A stretch of DNA of 64,000 bases from Snodgrassella alvi (GCF_040741455.2 NZ_CP160328.2:1925701-1989700); one strand, 5' to 3'. Positions 10,004 to 19,470 are shown, counted from the stretch's first letter. Translations and numbers: made by a program. The notes: generated by a model not told the origin, from the sequence alone.

Positions 10004-11569
10004 ATGGCTGAACCTAATGAACAGATTGAGACTTCGTCTCAAGTACCGCCATTGATTCCTACCCAGAATGGTACACTGGAATTACACGACATTACGATTG
10101 TTGACCAGAGTAAGCTGAAAAAGGCGATTTCAGCAGCGGCGCTAGGCAACGCCATGGAATGGTTTGATTTTGGTGTCTATGGTTTTGTGGCCTATGCGCT
10201 AGGACAAGTGTTTTTTCCATCAGCTTCGCCCAGTGTGCAGATTATCGCTGCGCTGGGTACCTTCTCCGTTCCCTTTCTGGTGCGCCCTTTAGGTGGCGTA
10301 TTTTTCGGTATTCTTGGCGACCGTTTCGGCCGGCAAAAAGTGCTGTCGACCACCATTATTATTATGGCGCTCAGTACGTTCTGTATCGGGCTGATTCCTT
10401 CCTATCACAGTATCGGCATTTGGGCACCGGTGCTGTTGCTGCTATGCAAACTGGCACAGGGTTTTTCAGTAGGTGGTGAATACACCGGTGCAGCAATTTT
10501 TGTGGCGGAATATGCGCCCGACCGCCAGCGTGGTTTTCTGGGCAGTTTTCTTGATTTTGGGTCGATATGCGGCTTTGTGCTCGGCGCGGGGTTGGTGGTG
10601 TTGCTGGAAAATATCATGGGCTCGTCGCATTTCCTTTCATGGGGCTGGCGTATTCCATTTTTCCTAGCCGCTCCTTTAGGCTTGCTCGGCCTATATCTGC
10701 GTCATGCCGCTGAAGAAACTCCGGCTTTCCAGAAACATCTGGATATGATGGAAAAAGAAGAACAGGAAGCAGTGAGCAACCGCCCTCAGGTGTCGTTCAA
10801 AGAGGTCTTGCGCCGATTTTGGCGAACTTTGCTGGTCAGCGTAGGGCTAGTCCTCACTACCAATATTACCTATTACATGCTACTGACTTATATGCCCAGC
10901 TATTTGTCGCATAATCTGCATTACGGAGAAGACCGTGGGGTGCTGATTATTATCGCGATTATGATAGGCATGATGTTTATGCAGCCAATTATCGGATTCA
11001 CTAGCGACAAAATCGGCCGTAAGCCCTTTGTGATTGGTGGGTCGATTGCTCTGCTGGTACTGGCCATACCGTGTTTTCAGCTGATTACCAGCGGCAAAGT
11101 AGGGTTGATATTCCTCGGTCTGTTTATTCTTGCAGTAATATTGAATTCCTTTACTGGCGTAATGGCCTCTACTTTACCGGCCTTGTTTCCAACACGTATT
11201 CGCTACAGTGCTCTAGCCAGTGCGTTTAATATTGCGATTATTATTGCCGGATTAACGCCAACCATCGCAGCAGCACTGGTGGACGCCAGCAATAATCTGT
11301 TTATTCCGGCCTATTATCTGATGCTGGTGGGCGTAATCGGAATTGTGACCGGTATCTGCCTGAAAGAAACAGCTAACCGCCCGTTACGCGGTGTTTCACC
11401 TTCTGCTTCGAGTAAACAGGAAGCGCGTGAGCTGCTGGCACAGACTTATGAGCATATTGAGCAGAGTGTGGAAGATATCGACGCAGAAATTGCACGATTG
11501 CAGGAACAGATACAGACGCTGGAAATGCGCAAACAGCAGTACATTGATTTACATCCGAAGCTTGAATGA
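10004..11569 (+). CDS. proP: osmosensing proline/betaine:H+ symporter
   Basis: Major-facilitator transporter importing proline, glycine betaine and similar osmoprotectants with protons. The 521 residues carry twelve transmembrane segments, with the conserved start AISAAALGNAMEWFDFGVYG (near residues 42-62) and GDRFGRQK between helices 2 and 3. The soluble C-terminal tail (about residues 465-515) has a heptad-rich stretch, the coiled coil that tunes osmosensing in E. coli ProP. The N-terminus is about 20 residues longer than in E. coli. GAGAGGA lies just ahead of the ATG, and a TATACT hexamer near 9959 is a candidate -10. A terminator follows. Confidence 0.95.
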   Translation: MAEPNEQIETSSQVPPLIPTQNGTLELHDITIVDQSKLKKAISAAALGNAMEWFDFGVYGFVAYALGQVFFPSASPSVQIIAALGTFSVPFLVRPLGGVFFGILGDRFGRQKVLSTTIIIMALSTFCIGLIPSYHSIGIWAPVLLLLCKLAQGFSVGGEYTGAAIFVAEYAPDRQRGFLGSFLDFGSICGFVLGAGLVVLLENIMGSSHFLSWGWRIPFFLAAPLGLLGLYLRHAAEETPAFQKHLDMMEKEEQEAVSNRPQVSFKEVLRRFWRTLLVSVGLVLTTNITYYMLLTYMPSYLSHNLHYGEDRGVLIIIAIMIGMMFMQPIIGFTSDKIGRKPFVIGGSIALLVLAIPCFQLITSGKVGLIFLGLFILAVILNSFTGVMASTLPALFPTRIRYSALASAFNIAIIIAGLTPTIAAALVDASNNLFIPAYYLMLVGVIGIVTGICLKETANRPLRGVSPSASSKQEARELLAQTYEHIEQSVEDIDAEIARLQEQIQTLEMRKQQYIDLHPKLE

Positions 11570-11599
11570 GCTTTTAGTAACATATTTGTTAAAATTCAA

Positions 11600-11641
11600 C
11601 CGCTAATGTTAATCTATATAAATTAACATTGGTGGTTTTTT
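11600..11641 (+). terminator. terminator of proP
   Basis: Imperfect fourteen-base arms (CCGCTAATGTTAAT and ATTAACATTGGTGG) enclose an eight-base loop and run into six T residues. Confidence 0.75.
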
Positions 11642-11672
11642 CATTAAGTCTAAGGGTTTTAGGGGAAAAAGC

Positions 11673-12617
11673 ATGATTAGTAATCTGGAATCTAGAATAA
11701 AAACTATTCGCAATGCTGTTGCGTTATTAGGTTTAGTTGGAAATATTATTGGTGTAATTATAATATTTTGGTACTGTATAACATATCAATTCTATCCGGT
11801 TGGTATATCGGTGGGGGATGTATTGTTTTGTATGTATATTTTTGTAATATTTGGATTTTTATGTTTTATATTTATTTTCCAGCAATACATGGCCGGTCGA
11901 ATATTTTTAATTTTATTTCCAAAACCGATTAATAAATGTTTTAATAAATGTTTTAATAAATGTAATCTTCGTCCCATTATTTTGCCTAAAGAAAAAATTT
12001 ATATTTTTTTAAGCATAATAGCTAATTTATTCTGTTTGTCACTTATATTTTATAGTTGGTTCCAAACAAGAAGTTTGTTTAAAACATTGATTTCTTTTAT
12101 TGCTAATTATGGAGCTGTTTTGATTCTTATTGGTTTTTGTATTTTTAATCAAAAATGGAATACTCTTTTCAAAATAAACCAACTTAAACCAAGTGCAAAA
12201 AACATAAATATACTTTATTTTAAAATTGGTAAAATTGAAATTCCTTCGAAATTAATAATCATAATTTACTCATTAATTTTGCTGCTATTCTGTGTTAATA
12301 ATATTATGATCAGCCTTACAGATATAACGCTGACATTGGCAGGGGTTAGACAAGCTGCAGTAACGATATACATAGATAAAAATTATCAAAAATTATTACA
12401 ATCCAGAATTGCTAAAATAACTAAAAATTCAGCATTGAATTCAGAATTTAAATGTTTTGAGCTATGCTATATAGAAAATGTAAATATTTTATTTTCTGGA
12501 ATTGGTACAGAGACTTTACTTGAAATAAAAACGCCAAAGGATAAACAAGGCCAACAACAAGCATTACTGATTTCTTTGCCATCAAGTGCGATAAAAGGCA
12601 AAGAACAGATTCATTAA
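11673..12617 (+). CDS. AT-rich multipass membrane protein, unknown function
   Basis: A 314-residue protein that I do not recognise. It has about six hydrophobic segments (near residues 18-38, 45-72, 108-125, 138-155, 192-215) and a soluble C-terminal domain of about 95 residues rich in Lys, Ile and Asn. An AGGGGA motif precedes the ATG, so it is probably translated. Codon use is strongly A/T-biased compared with the neighbouring core genes, suggesting recent acquisition. A 12-base tandem repeat encodes repeated NKCF units near residues 87-97. It stands alone between two terminator-like hairpins. Confidence 0.6.
   Translation: MISNLESRIKTIRNAVALLGLVGNIIGVIIIFWYCITYQFYPVGISVGDVLFCMYIFVIFGFLCFIFIFQQYMAGRIFLILFPKPINKCFNKCFNKCNLRPIILPKEKIYIFLSIIANLFCLSLIFYSWFQTRSLFKTLISFIANYGAVLILIGFCIFNQKWNTLFKINQLKPSAKNINILYFKIGKIEIPSKLIIIIYSLILLLFCVNNIMISLTDITLTLAGVRQAAVTIYIDKNYQKLLQSRIAKITKNSALNSEFKCFELCYIENVNILFSGIGTETLLEIKTPKDKQGQQQALLISLPSSAIKGKEQIH
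11931..11963 (+). repeat. 12-bp tandem repeat inside a coding region
   Basis: The unit AATAAATGTTTT occurs twice in full plus nine bases of a third copy, encoding Asn-Lys-Cys-Phe repeats. Twelve is a multiple of three, so copy-number change would lengthen or shorten the protein without a frameshift. Confidence 0.85.
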
Positions 12618-12624
12618 TAAATAA

Positions 12625-12652
12625 ATTAATAAAACCTTCGTTTTATTAATTA
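12625..12652. terminator. hairpin between convergent genes
   Basis: Twelve-base perfect arms (AATTAATAAAAC and GTTTTATTAATT) with a four-base CTTC loop lie between the plus-strand membrane gene and the minus-strand DUF4124 gene. The arm itself supplies the U-rich part, so it could terminate transcription from either side. A second, weaker hairpin (CCCTGCT with AGCAGGG) follows at 12655-12692. Confidence 0.5.
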
Positions 12653-12703
12653 TCCCTGCTTAAAGGTTGCAGGAAAAAAACTGTAAGCAGGGATATCCGT
12701 GGT

Positions 12704-13126
12704 TTAGTTGCCATTCATGGCTTTGTCTAGTTCCTGTTGTTTGGCTTGTACGGCATCTTCTAATCCTTTGATGCGTTCCTGATAGCGTACGTAGTTGCGT
12801 TCGTTGCCCAAACGTACTTTTTTGCCTTCTTCCAGCGCTTTTTTGGCATCTGCAAGATTTTTTCGTGCTGAAGCTATTGCCGACTGGTTAGGCTGCTTTT
12901 CTGCTTCGTAGTTATCTGTGGGAGCAGAATGGTTATCCACAGCAGGTTTGTAAGCTGGTGTAGTGGAAAAATTTCCCCCTAGATTATTGGCCTGGCGACA
13001 GTTTTTGCCATTTGGTACTTCTGAATAGCTGTGGTTGCCACGGCTGTCGGTACATTCGTATATCTGTGCTAGTGCAGTAGTGCTCAGTAGGGAGCATAGT
13101 GCAGCCAGAATGAGGTTTTTTTTCAT
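12704..13126 (-). CDS. secreted DUF4124 protein with coiled coil (copy 2)
   Basis: A 140-residue exported protein. A classical signal peptide (MKKNLILAALCSLLSTTALA) precedes a short DUF4124 domain with the typical IYECTDSRGNHSYSE start and a second Cys a few residues later. The last 60 residues form a lysine- and glutamine-rich coiled coil. DUF4124 proteins are periplasmic or envelope-associated and mostly uncharacterised. It lies 21 bases downstream of a related gene on the same strand, so the pair is probably co-transcribed and arose by duplication. Confidence 0.75.
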   Translation of the reverse strand: MKKNLILAALCSLLSTTALAQIYECTDSRGNHSYSEVPNGKNCRQANNLGGNFSTTPAYKPAVDNHSAPTDNYEAEKQPNQSAIASARKNLADAKKALEEGKKVRLGNERNYVRYQERIKGLEDAVQAKQQELDKAMNGN

Positions 13127-13147
13127 GATTTGTCCTTTGTAAGGGGG

Positions 13148-13636
13148 TTACATGCGGCCAAGTTCGCGCTGAATTGCCTGAATATTCTGCTGGCGGTCGA
13201 GTACGGCGCTTTGCAACTCGGTAGTATTGCCGCCTTTGCCAGTACGGCTGCGGTTAAGTGCTTCCTGTGCCTGAGCCAGTGCGTTGCGCTCGTTGGTCAG
13301 TTCCTGTTGTAGGATTGCACGGCGGGTATTGTCACTGCCTTTGGGTACGATATTTACCGAGGGCTGGGGCCCGCTGTATGCTGTGGCTACGCGTGTGGCT
13401 GGGCGTGGTCGACTACGCACGCTTGTTGAAGAGCTACTACTACTGCGGTAGCTGGGGCGGCTGTCGCTATAGCTGCCGATAGCAGGCAAGCTAGCGACGG
13501 CACAGTTGCCTTTAGGTTTTGATGTATAGACAACTTCGCCGTTTTCAAGGCAGGTATATACTTTTGCCGGTACTTGCGCACTGATTAGCAGGCTGCCAGA
13601 AATGATCAGTATGGGAAGCGCTTTTTTATATGTCAT
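13148..13636 (-). CDS. secreted DUF4124 protein with coiled coil (copy 1)
   Basis: A 162-residue exported protein. I chose the ATG eight codons inside the longest frame, because AAGG precedes it at good spacing and the signal peptide (MTYKKALPILIISGSLLISA) then begins normally. A DUF4124 core (VYTCLENGEVVYTS) is followed by a Ser/Arg-rich low-complexity linker (near residues 65-95) and a C-terminal coiled coil. It shares its architecture with the next gene downstream and follows yheS after only 24 bases, so it may belong to the same transcript as tsaD and yheS. The function is unknown. Confidence 0.72.
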   Translation of the reverse strand: MTYKKALPILIISGSLLISAQVPAKVYTCLENGEVVYTSKPKGNCAVASLPAIGSYSDSRPSYRSSSSSSTSVRSRPRPATRVATAYSGPQPSVNIVPKGSDNTRRAILQQELTNERNALAQAQEALNRSRTGKGGNTTELQSAVLDRQQNIQAIQRELGRM

Positions 13637-13660
13637 TATTAAACCTTGTACATCAATCAT

Positions 13661-15565
13661 TCAGTTTTGTTGGCTGATGTCTTCAAGCTGTTGCTGCCAT
13701 TCAAGCCATTTTTCTTCAGTTTGGGTTAATTTTACTTTGAGCTCGGCTAGTTGGGTAATGGTTTGTTGTAATTTTGTGCGGTTTTCGTCAAGGTAGGCTT
13801 CTTCGCTGGCGAGAAAGGCTTCGCCTTCCTGCTGCTGCTGTTGCCAGGTTTCCATGTCGCGTTCGGCTTTTTCGATATTTTTCATCAAGGGTTTGGTCAG
13901 TTTGGCTCGTTCCTGCCGCTGTTGTGCCTCGATGCGTTTTTGCTCTTTGCGCTTAATGCTGTCGCTGGAGTTTTGCGGCTGGTCGATACTGGTTTGCTCT
14001 TGTGTCAGACGCCACTGGCGGTAGTTGCTCAGGTCGCCGTCGAAGTGTCTGAGCTCGCCCTGATTGAGGTATATCAGGGCGTCGGTGGTGGATTCGAGCA
14101 GGCTACGGTCATGCGACACTACGATTAATGCGCCCTGAAAGCTTTGTAATGCTAGTGTCAGGGCGTGGCGCATGTCTAAATCCAGATGGTTAGTGGGTTC
14201 GTCCAGCAGTAAAAGGTTGGGCTTCTGCCACACAATCATGGCCAGTGCCAGCCTTGCTTTTTCGCCACCTGAAAAGGGGGCTATAGGTTGCATTGCCATA
14301 TCGCCGAAAAAGGCAAAGCTGCCAAGGAAATTGCGAATTTCCTGTTCGCGCACGTCTGGAGACAGTTGCTGAATGTGCCATATTGGGCTTTGGTCGGCAC
14401 GTAGGGTTTCAAGCTGGTGCTGTACAAAGTAGCCGATTTTGAGTTTTTCGGCTCGCACAATCTGGCCGCTTAATGGTTGCAGGCTGCCGGAGATGGCTTT
14501 TATTAGGGTGGATTTACCGCTGCCATTGACACCTAGCAGACCATAGCGTGCACCTGATTCGACTGAGAGATCGATGTTATGCAATACCGTTCGGTTGCCA
14601 TAACCTAGATTGATGTTTTCAAGTTTTAGCAGCGGATTGGGCAGATGGTCGGGCTGGGCAAATTCAAATGAAAATTCGCTGTCCAGATGAGCTGGTGCGA
14701 TACGTTCTAATCTGGCCAATGCTTTGATGCGACTCTGTGCCTGTACTGCTTTGGTGGCTTTAGCTTTGAAGCGGTCGATAAAGGATTGCAGATGCTGTAT
14801 GTGTGCCTGTTGTTTGATATAGGCGGCCTGCTGCTGTGCGAGTCGCTGTGCGCGCTCTTGCTGGTAGAAATCGTAGTTGCCACCGTAAAGAGTCAGTTGT
14901 TGCTGTGCCAGTTCGACGGTTTGGGTGGTGGTGGCGTTGAGGAAATCGCGGTCGTGCGAGATGATTATCTGGGTGGTTTCGAGACCGGCCAGATGTTGCT
15001 CTAGCCACAGGACAGTTTCTAAATCCAGATGGTTGGTGGGTTCGTCTAGTAGAAGCAGGTCAGTACGGCACATGAGTGCCTGAGCCAGATTTAGGCGCAT
15101 ACGCCAGCCACCGCTGAATGATTTTACTGGCTGATGCTGTTCTTGTTGTGAGAAACCTAGGCCGTTTAGTAATTTGGCGGCACGTGCTGGTGCGCTGTAG
15201 GCACCGATTTCATCTAGACGTGCATGAAGTTCGGCCTGTTTGAGTCCGTCGTTGCCTGCTTCGGCCTGTTGCAGCAGTTGTTGTAGTTGCTGTAATTCTG
15301 TGTCGCCTTGAAGTACGTAGTCCAGCGCAGGGATATCAAGTGCCGGTGTTTCCTGCTTGACGGTGGCTAGCTGCCAGTGTTTGGGTAGGCGTAGGTCGCC
15401 ACTATCATGGCTGATTTTTCCTTCCAGCAGGGCAAACAGGCTGGATTTGCCGGTGCCATTTTTGCCAATCAGGCCGACGCGCTGACCGGGATAGATTGTC
15501 AGGCTGGCGTGTTGCAGAAGCTGTTTGCTACCGCGCTGTAAGCTGAGATTTTTTATTTCAATCAT
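13661..15565 (-). CDS. yheS: ABC-F family ATPase, YheS type
   Basis: Soluble ABC-F protein with two ATP-binding cassettes and no membrane domain; family members act on the ribosome. In 634 residues it shows Walker A motifs GKNGTGKSS (near 35) and GVNGSGKST (near 345), signature motifs SFSGGWRMR and PFSGGEKAR, and two LLLDEPTNHLDL Walker B blocks. A charged interdomain linker (about 240-300) and a C-terminal coiled-coil tail (about 545-630) complete the YheS layout. The ATG giving MIEIKNL was preferred over a TTG three codons earlier. Neither has a strong Shine-Dalgarno sequence, so coupling to tsaD, 40 bases upstream, is possible. Confidence 0.9.
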   Translation of the reverse strand: MIEIKNLSLQRGSKQLLQHASLTIYPGQRVGLIGKNGTGKSSLFALLEGKISHDSGDLRLPKHWQLATVKQETPALDIPALDYVLQGDTELQQLQQLLQQAEAGNDGLKQAELHARLDEIGAYSAPARAAKLLNGLGFSQQEQHQPVKSFSGGWRMRLNLAQALMCRTDLLLLDEPTNHLDLETVLWLEQHLAGLETTQIIISHDRDFLNATTTQTVELAQQQLTLYGGNYDFYQQERAQRLAQQQAAYIKQQAHIQHLQSFIDRFKAKATKAVQAQSRIKALARLERIAPAHLDSEFSFEFAQPDHLPNPLLKLENINLGYGNRTVLHNIDLSVESGARYGLLGVNGSGKSTLIKAISGSLQPLSGQIVRAEKLKIGYFVQHQLETLRADQSPIWHIQQLSPDVREQEIRNFLGSFAFFGDMAMQPIAPFSGGEKARLALAMIVWQKPNLLLLDEPTNHLDLDMRHALTLALQSFQGALIVVSHDRSLLESTTDALIYLNQGELRHFDGDLSNYRQWRLTQEQTSIDQPQNSSDSIKRKEQKRIEAQQRQERAKLTKPLMKNIEKAERDMETWQQQQQEGEAFLASEEAYLDENRTKLQQTITQLAELKVKLTQTEEKWLEWQQQLEDISQQN

Positions 15566-15605
15566 ACATATCAAACGCTACAAGTTGAGAGGCAAGGGGG
15601 GCGGG

Positions 15606-16628
15606 TTAGTTGACAATCTGGCTAAGCGGCCAGCGCGGTCTAACATTAAAACTGCCGGTAGGGCGGGCGCTGGACAGATGCATAGCTCCGGCAAAGGCAA
15701 TCATGGCACCGTTGTCGGTGCAGTAGGCTAGCGGAGGAAAGAATGTATGCACTTCAGGAAGGCTGCTGAGGCTTTGGCGCAACTGCCAATTGGCACCCAC
15801 ACCGCCAGCTACGACTAGTTGTTTGTAGCCGGTTTGCTGTAGTGCCTGTTTGGCTTTGCTGGTCAGTACATCGACAACGGCGTTCTGGAATTCGCGGCAG
15901 ATATCATGTCTGATTTGTTCGGGTAAAGCTTCGCCGCAGCCAGTTTCTGCTTTGATTTTGTTGACGGCAGTGAGTACGGCGGTTTTTAAACCGGAAAAAC
16001 TCATGTTCAGATCGTGCGAATGCAGCATAGGGCGCGGAAAATGCAGGCTGCCGCTGTGGCCAAGTCTGGCTAGCTCAGACAGTTTAGCACCGCCTGGATA
16101 GGGCAGGCCAAGTAGTTTGGCAGTTTTATCAAATGCTTCACCGGCTGCATCATCGATGCTTTCGCCCAGTAGGGTGTAGTCGCCGATGCCTTTGACGGCC
16201 ATAAATTGGGTGTGACCGCCAGAAACCAGTAAGGCGACAAATGGAAAATCCGGTTTGTCGTCGCTGAGCAACGGCGACAGCATATGGCCTTCTAGATGAT
16301 GAACGGGAATGATGGGTTTATTTAGAGCAAAAGCCAGTGCGTTGGCAAAGCTGGCTCCGGCCAGTAATGCACCACCTAGCCCTGGACCTTGGGTATAGGC
16401 GATGGCATCGATGTCGGCAAATGTTTTGCCGGCCTGATGCAGACACGCCTGTGTAAGCGGGGTTAGGCGGCGAATATGGTCGCGGCTGGCCAGCTCGGGT
16501 ACGACGCCGCCATATTCGGCGTGCATGGCAATTTGTGTGTGCAGCTGATGAGCCAGTAGTCCGTGTTCGGTGTCGTATAGGGCAACGCCGGTTTCGTCAC
16601 AGGATGATTCGATTCCCAGTACCAACAT
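15606..16628 (-). CDS. tsaD: tRNA threonylcarbamoyladenosine transferase TsaD
   Basis: Catalytic subunit of the t6A complex (with TsaB and TsaE) that transfers the threonylcarbamoyl group to adenosine 37 of ANN-decoding tRNAs. The 340 residues have the expected length. It starts with [11 protein letters not shown], has the metal-binding HHLEGH motif (histidines near residues 110-115), and carries [16 protein letters not shown] and LLVSGGHTQ. It heads a minus-strand run with yheS and the DUF4124 pair, and is divergent from queC across about 200 bases. It is normally an essential gene. Confidence 0.96.
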   Translation of the reverse strand: MLVLGIESSCDETGVALYDTEHGLLAHQLHTQIAMHAEYGGVVPELASRDHIRRLTPLTQACLHQAGKTFADIDAIAYTQGPGLGGALLAGASFANALAFALNKPIIPVHHLEGHMLSPLLSDDKPDFPFVALLVSGGHTQFMAVKGIGDYTLLGESIDDAAGEAFDKTAKLLGLPYPGGAKLSELARLGHSGSLHFPRPMLHSHDLNMSFSGLKTAVLTAVNKIKAETGCGEALPEQIRHDICREFQNAVVDVLTSKAKQALQQTGYKQLVVAGGVGANWQLRQSLSSLPEVHTFFPPLAYCTDNGAMIAFAGAMHLSSARPTGSFNVRPRWPLSQIVN

Positions 16629-16724
16629 GTTTGAATATTTGAATTTAAAGCAGTAAAGCGGTTTATTTTACCTGTTTTGGTGGCTTTCGTGGACTGGCTG
16701 TCGGTAGGGGAAGAGCAAATGTTT

Positions 16725-16730
16725 TATAAT
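16725..16730 (+). promoter_or_regulatory. -10 hexamer of the queC promoter
   Basis: A perfect TATAAT. Transcription would start near 16737, exactly where the putative riboswitch aptamer begins. No good -35 hexamer is evident at the standard distance. Confidence 0.6.
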
Positions 16731-16733
16731 AAG

Positions 16734-16814
16734 TACTTGCGTGGTTCGCAAACTTCCCACGTCAGGCGGCGGTAAAAGCGGTTTTTACGGCTGTTTCTGA
16801 AATCAAAACTAAGG
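16734..16814 (+). promoter_or_regulatory. candidate preQ1-I riboswitch controlling queC
   Basis: Directly after the -10 box, CGTGG (16740-16744) pairs with CCACG (16757-16761) around the loop TTCGCAAACTTC, which resembles the GGTTCGCA...TCCC pattern of preQ1 class I aptamers. The leader ends in AAAACTAAGG (16805-16814), the A-rich tail that merges with the Shine-Dalgarno sequence in this class, followed by the queC ATG at 16825. Between stem and tail lie about 40 extra bases, with TCAG/CTGA (16762-16765/16797-16800) enclosing a GTAAAA/TTTTAC hairpin. The context (preQ0 synthesis gene) fits. It most likely acts on translation. Confidence 0.65.
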
Positions 16815-16824
16815 AAACGAAATA

Positions 16825-17487
16825 ATGGAACAACATACTCGAGCGCTGGTAATTTTTTCCGGCGGTCAGGATTCGACGACTTGTCTATTGCAGGCTATAG
16901 CGACTTATGGGCGTGAAAATGTGCAGACGATTACTTTTCAGTATGGTCAGCGCCATGCGATTGAGCTGGAAAAGGCACGCTGGATTGCGCAGGACTTAGG
17001 CGTAGCACAGACCGTAATGGATTTGTCATTGCTGCAAAGCATTACGCATAATGCGCTGATGGATAAGCAGCAGTCTATTGAAACTCCGGCAAATGGGCTG
17101 CCGAATACGTTTGTAGATGGCCGTAATGCGTTGTTTTTGTTGTATGCCGCTATTTTTGCCAAAGGTCAGGGTATTCAAGATGTGATTGCTGGCGTATGTG
17201 AAACCGACTTTTCCGGCTATCCGGATTGCCGCAATGTGTTTGTACAGTCGATGAATGTGACGTTGAATCTGGCTATGGATTATGAGTTTCGTCTGATTAC
17301 GCCGCTGATGTATCTGGACAAGGCACAGACATGGGCGCTGGCAGATGAGCTTGGCTATCTGGATTATGTGCGTGAGCATACGCACACTTGTTATAACGGC
17401 GTGGAAGGCGGCTGCGGTGAGTGTCCAAGCTGTGTATTGCGTGAACGGGGTCTGCAAACCTATCTGGCACAGAAAAGAGCTGTTTAA
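16825..17487 (+). CDS. queC: 7-cyano-7-deazaguanine (preQ0) synthase
   Basis: ATP-dependent enzyme that converts 7-carboxy-7-deazaguanine and ammonia to preQ0 in queuosine biosynthesis. The 220 residues match the family. The PP-loop SGGQDSTT lies near residues 12-19, and a C-terminal zinc site is formed by four cysteines in [20 protein letters not shown] lies 10 bases before the ATG and belongs to the putative preQ1 riboswitch, so the gene is probably repressed by the pathway product. No other que gene is in the window. Confidence 0.96.
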   Translation: MEQHTRALVIFSGGQDSTTCLLQAIATYGRENVQTITFQYGQRHAIELEKARWIAQDLGVAQTVMDLSLLQSITHNALMDKQQSIETPANGLPNTFVDGRNALFLLYAAIFAKGQGIQDVIAGVCETDFSGYPDCRNVFVQSMNVTLNLAMDYEFRLITPLMYLDKAQTWALADELGYLDYVREHTHTCYNGVEGGCGECPSCVLRERGLQTYLAQKRAV

Positions 17488-17591
17488 TATGGGTTTAGGG
17501 CTGCTGTTTGCCTGTGATTAAATTTTTTTACGTGATTAAGCCTGTTTTGCATGTGATTTACATGGTAAAAACGTGACCAGACAGGAAAGGT

Positions 17592-17870
17592 ATGAAGATG
17601 AGTGATGATCTGAAAACCAGTATTATTGAATTTCCGCTGGATTTCCCGATTAAGGTAATGGGTGAACAGCATCCGGAATTTGCGGCTCGGGTGCTGGACG
17701 TGGTGCAGCAGCATGCGCCAGAAACCGCAGCTTCAGATATTAATACCCGCCCGAGCAGTAAGGGTAATTATATTAGTGCTACAGTGGTTGTTCGTGCCGA
17801 AAGTCAGCAGCAGTTGGATGATATTTATCGTTCTTTAAGCAGCCATCCGATGGTGAAAGTTGTACTATGA
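17592..17870 (+). CDS. ybeD: YbeD family (DUF493) protein
   Basis: A small 92-residue protein of the YbeD/DUF493 family, an ACT-like fold found next to lipB in many proteobacteria. The family start around IIEFPLDFPIKVMG is clear. Its biochemical role is unsettled; regulation of lipoate or glycine-cleavage metabolism has been suggested from gene context. Two in-frame ATG codons lie six bases apart after AGGAAAGG, and either could be used. The stop overlaps the lipB start by four bases, so the two are translationally coupled. Confidence 0.88.
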   Translation: MKMSDDLKTSIIEFPLDFPIKVMGEQHPEFAARVLDVVQQHAPETAASDINTRPSSKGNYISATVVVRAESQQQLDDIYRSLSSHPMVKVVL

Positions 17871-18511
17871 AAGTGGTGCAGCTGGGTTTACGCGCTTATC
17901 AGCCGGTATTTGCTGCAATGCAAGAATTTACGGCTGCTCGCACAGCCCAAACCGAAGATGAGTTGTGGGTTGTTGAACATCCGCCCGTATTTACACAGGG
18001 CATGGCCGGTAAACCGGAACATATTCTGGTGCATGATGATATTGAGGTAGTACACATAGACCGCGGTGGGCAGGTGACTTATCACGGCCCAGGTCAGTTG
18101 GTGGTGTATACGCTGATTGATTTTAAGCGTCGCCATATTACCGTGCGTGAGCTAGTAAGCCGGTTGGAAAACAGTATTATTGCCACGCTGTCCGATTATG
18201 GCATTGCAGCGGAGAATGACCCGAAACGGCCCGGTGTCTACGTTAGCGGCCGGAAAATCGCGTCGCTGGGGCTGCGCATTAAACAGGGTGCGGTGTATCA
18301 CGGGCTGGCGCTGAATGTGAATATGGACCTGACTCCGTTTACACACATTAATCCTTGCGGCTATGCCGGCTTGCATATGACGCAGATTGCTGAGCTGATA
18401 AAGCCGTGTCCAACACTGGCTGAAGTGGCAGAACGCTTAACCGGCTACCTGAGTTTGCAATTGAATGCTCCGCCTCCTGAGCGGCCATCTACACAGAAAG
18501 TTGTACTATGA
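17867..18511 (+). CDS. lipB: octanoyltransferase LipB
   Basis: Transfers octanoate from octanoyl-ACP to lipoyl domains of pyruvate and 2-oxoglutarate dehydrogenases and the glycine cleavage H protein, the first step of endogenous lipoylation. The 214 residues include [13 protein letters not shown] (near 67-80), the ASLGLR block, and the catalytic cysteine in [10 protein letters not shown] (near 167). It overlaps ybeD and lipA by four bases each (ATGA), forming a tight ybeD-lipB-lipA operon. Confidence 0.96.
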   Translation: MKVVQLGLRAYQPVFAAMQEFTAARTAQTEDELWVVEHPPVFTQGMAGKPEHILVHDDIEVVHIDRGGQVTYHGPGQLVVYTLIDFKRRHITVRELVSRLENSIIATLSDYGIAAENDPKRPGVYVSGRKIASLGLRIKQGAVYHGLALNVNMDLTPFTHINPCGYAGLHMTQIAELIKPCPTLAEVAERLTGYLSLQLNAPPPERPSTQKVVL

Positions 18512-19464
18512 ATCAAGATAACAGCCAAGGGGTAAAACACAAGGGTGCAGAAAAAACGGCACGTATTCCGATTAAAGTGGTTCCTCTGGAACAAAAGCTG
18601 AAAAAACCGGAATGGATTCGGGCACGTTTACCGAGCAGTCAGAAGTTTTTTGAAATTAAAAGTATCGTGCGCGAACAGAAGTTGCATACGGTATGTGAGG
18701 AAGCCAGTTGTCCAAATATCGGTGAATGTTTTAGCAAGGGTACGGCTACTTTCATGATTATGGGTGATATCTGTACTCGTCGTTGTCCGTTTTGCGATGT
18801 TGGCCATGGCCGTCCTAATCCGCTGGATGAGCAGGAACCAAGCCATCTGGCTGCTTCGGTAAAAGCGATGAATTTGCGCTATGTGGTGATTACGTCTGTT
18901 GACCGTGATGATCTGCGTGATGGTGGTGCGCAGCATTTTGCTGACTGCATTACTGCTATCCGTGAAGCCAGCCCGCATACTCAGATTGAGGTGCTGGTGC
19001 CGGATTTCCGTGGACGCCTAGATATTGCACTGGAAATTCTGGCGCAGACTCCGCCGGATGTGCTGAATCATAATCTGGAAACGGCACCGCGGCTGTATAA
19101 ACAGGCGCGTCCTGGTGCAGATTATCTGCATTCACTGAAATTGCTGAAGCAATATAAGGTGCTACGTCCTGAAGTAGCCACCAAGTCTGGATTGATGGTT
19201 GGTCTGGGTGAAAGTGATGAAGAAATTCTGCAAGTGATGCAGGATTTACGCGACCATGATGTAGAAATGATTACCATAGGCCAGTATTTGCAACCCAGCA
19301 ACAGCCATTTGCCAGTGTTGCGCTATGTGACACCGCAGCAGTTTAAGGCTTTTGAAAAACGTGCTTATGAGATGGGATTTAAGCATGGTGCTATTGGGGC
19401 GATGGTTCGCTCGAGTTATCATGCAGATGTGCAGGCTGAGCACGCAGGTGTGGTAAACGAATAA
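18508..19464 (+). CDS. lipA: lipoyl synthase LipA
   Basis: Radical-SAM enzyme that inserts two sulfur atoms into protein-bound octanoyl groups to make lipoyl cofactors. The 318 residues carry both iron-sulfur motifs: the auxiliary-cluster cysteines in [12 protein letters not shown] (near 63-74) and the radical-[11 protein letters not shown] (near 89-96). The conserved C-terminal RSSYHAD holds the serine ligand of the auxiliary cluster. It is the last gene of the lip operon and is followed by a strong terminator. Confidence 0.97.
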   Translation: MNQDNSQGVKHKGAEKTARIPIKVVPLEQKLKKPEWIRARLPSSQKFFEIKSIVREQKLHTVCEEASCPNIGECFSKGTATFMIMGDICTRRCPFCDVGHGRPNPLDEQEPSHLAASVKAMNLRYVVITSVDRDDLRDGGAQHFADCITAIREASPHTQIEVLVPDFRGRLDIALEILAQTPPDVLNHNLETAPRLYKQARPGADYLHSLKLLKQYKVLRPEVATKSGLMVGLGESDEEILQVMQDLRDHDVEMITIGQYLQPSNSHLPVLRYVTPQQFKAFEKRAYEMGFKHGAIGAMVRSSYHADVQAEHAGVVNE

Positions 19465-19470
19465 AACTTC

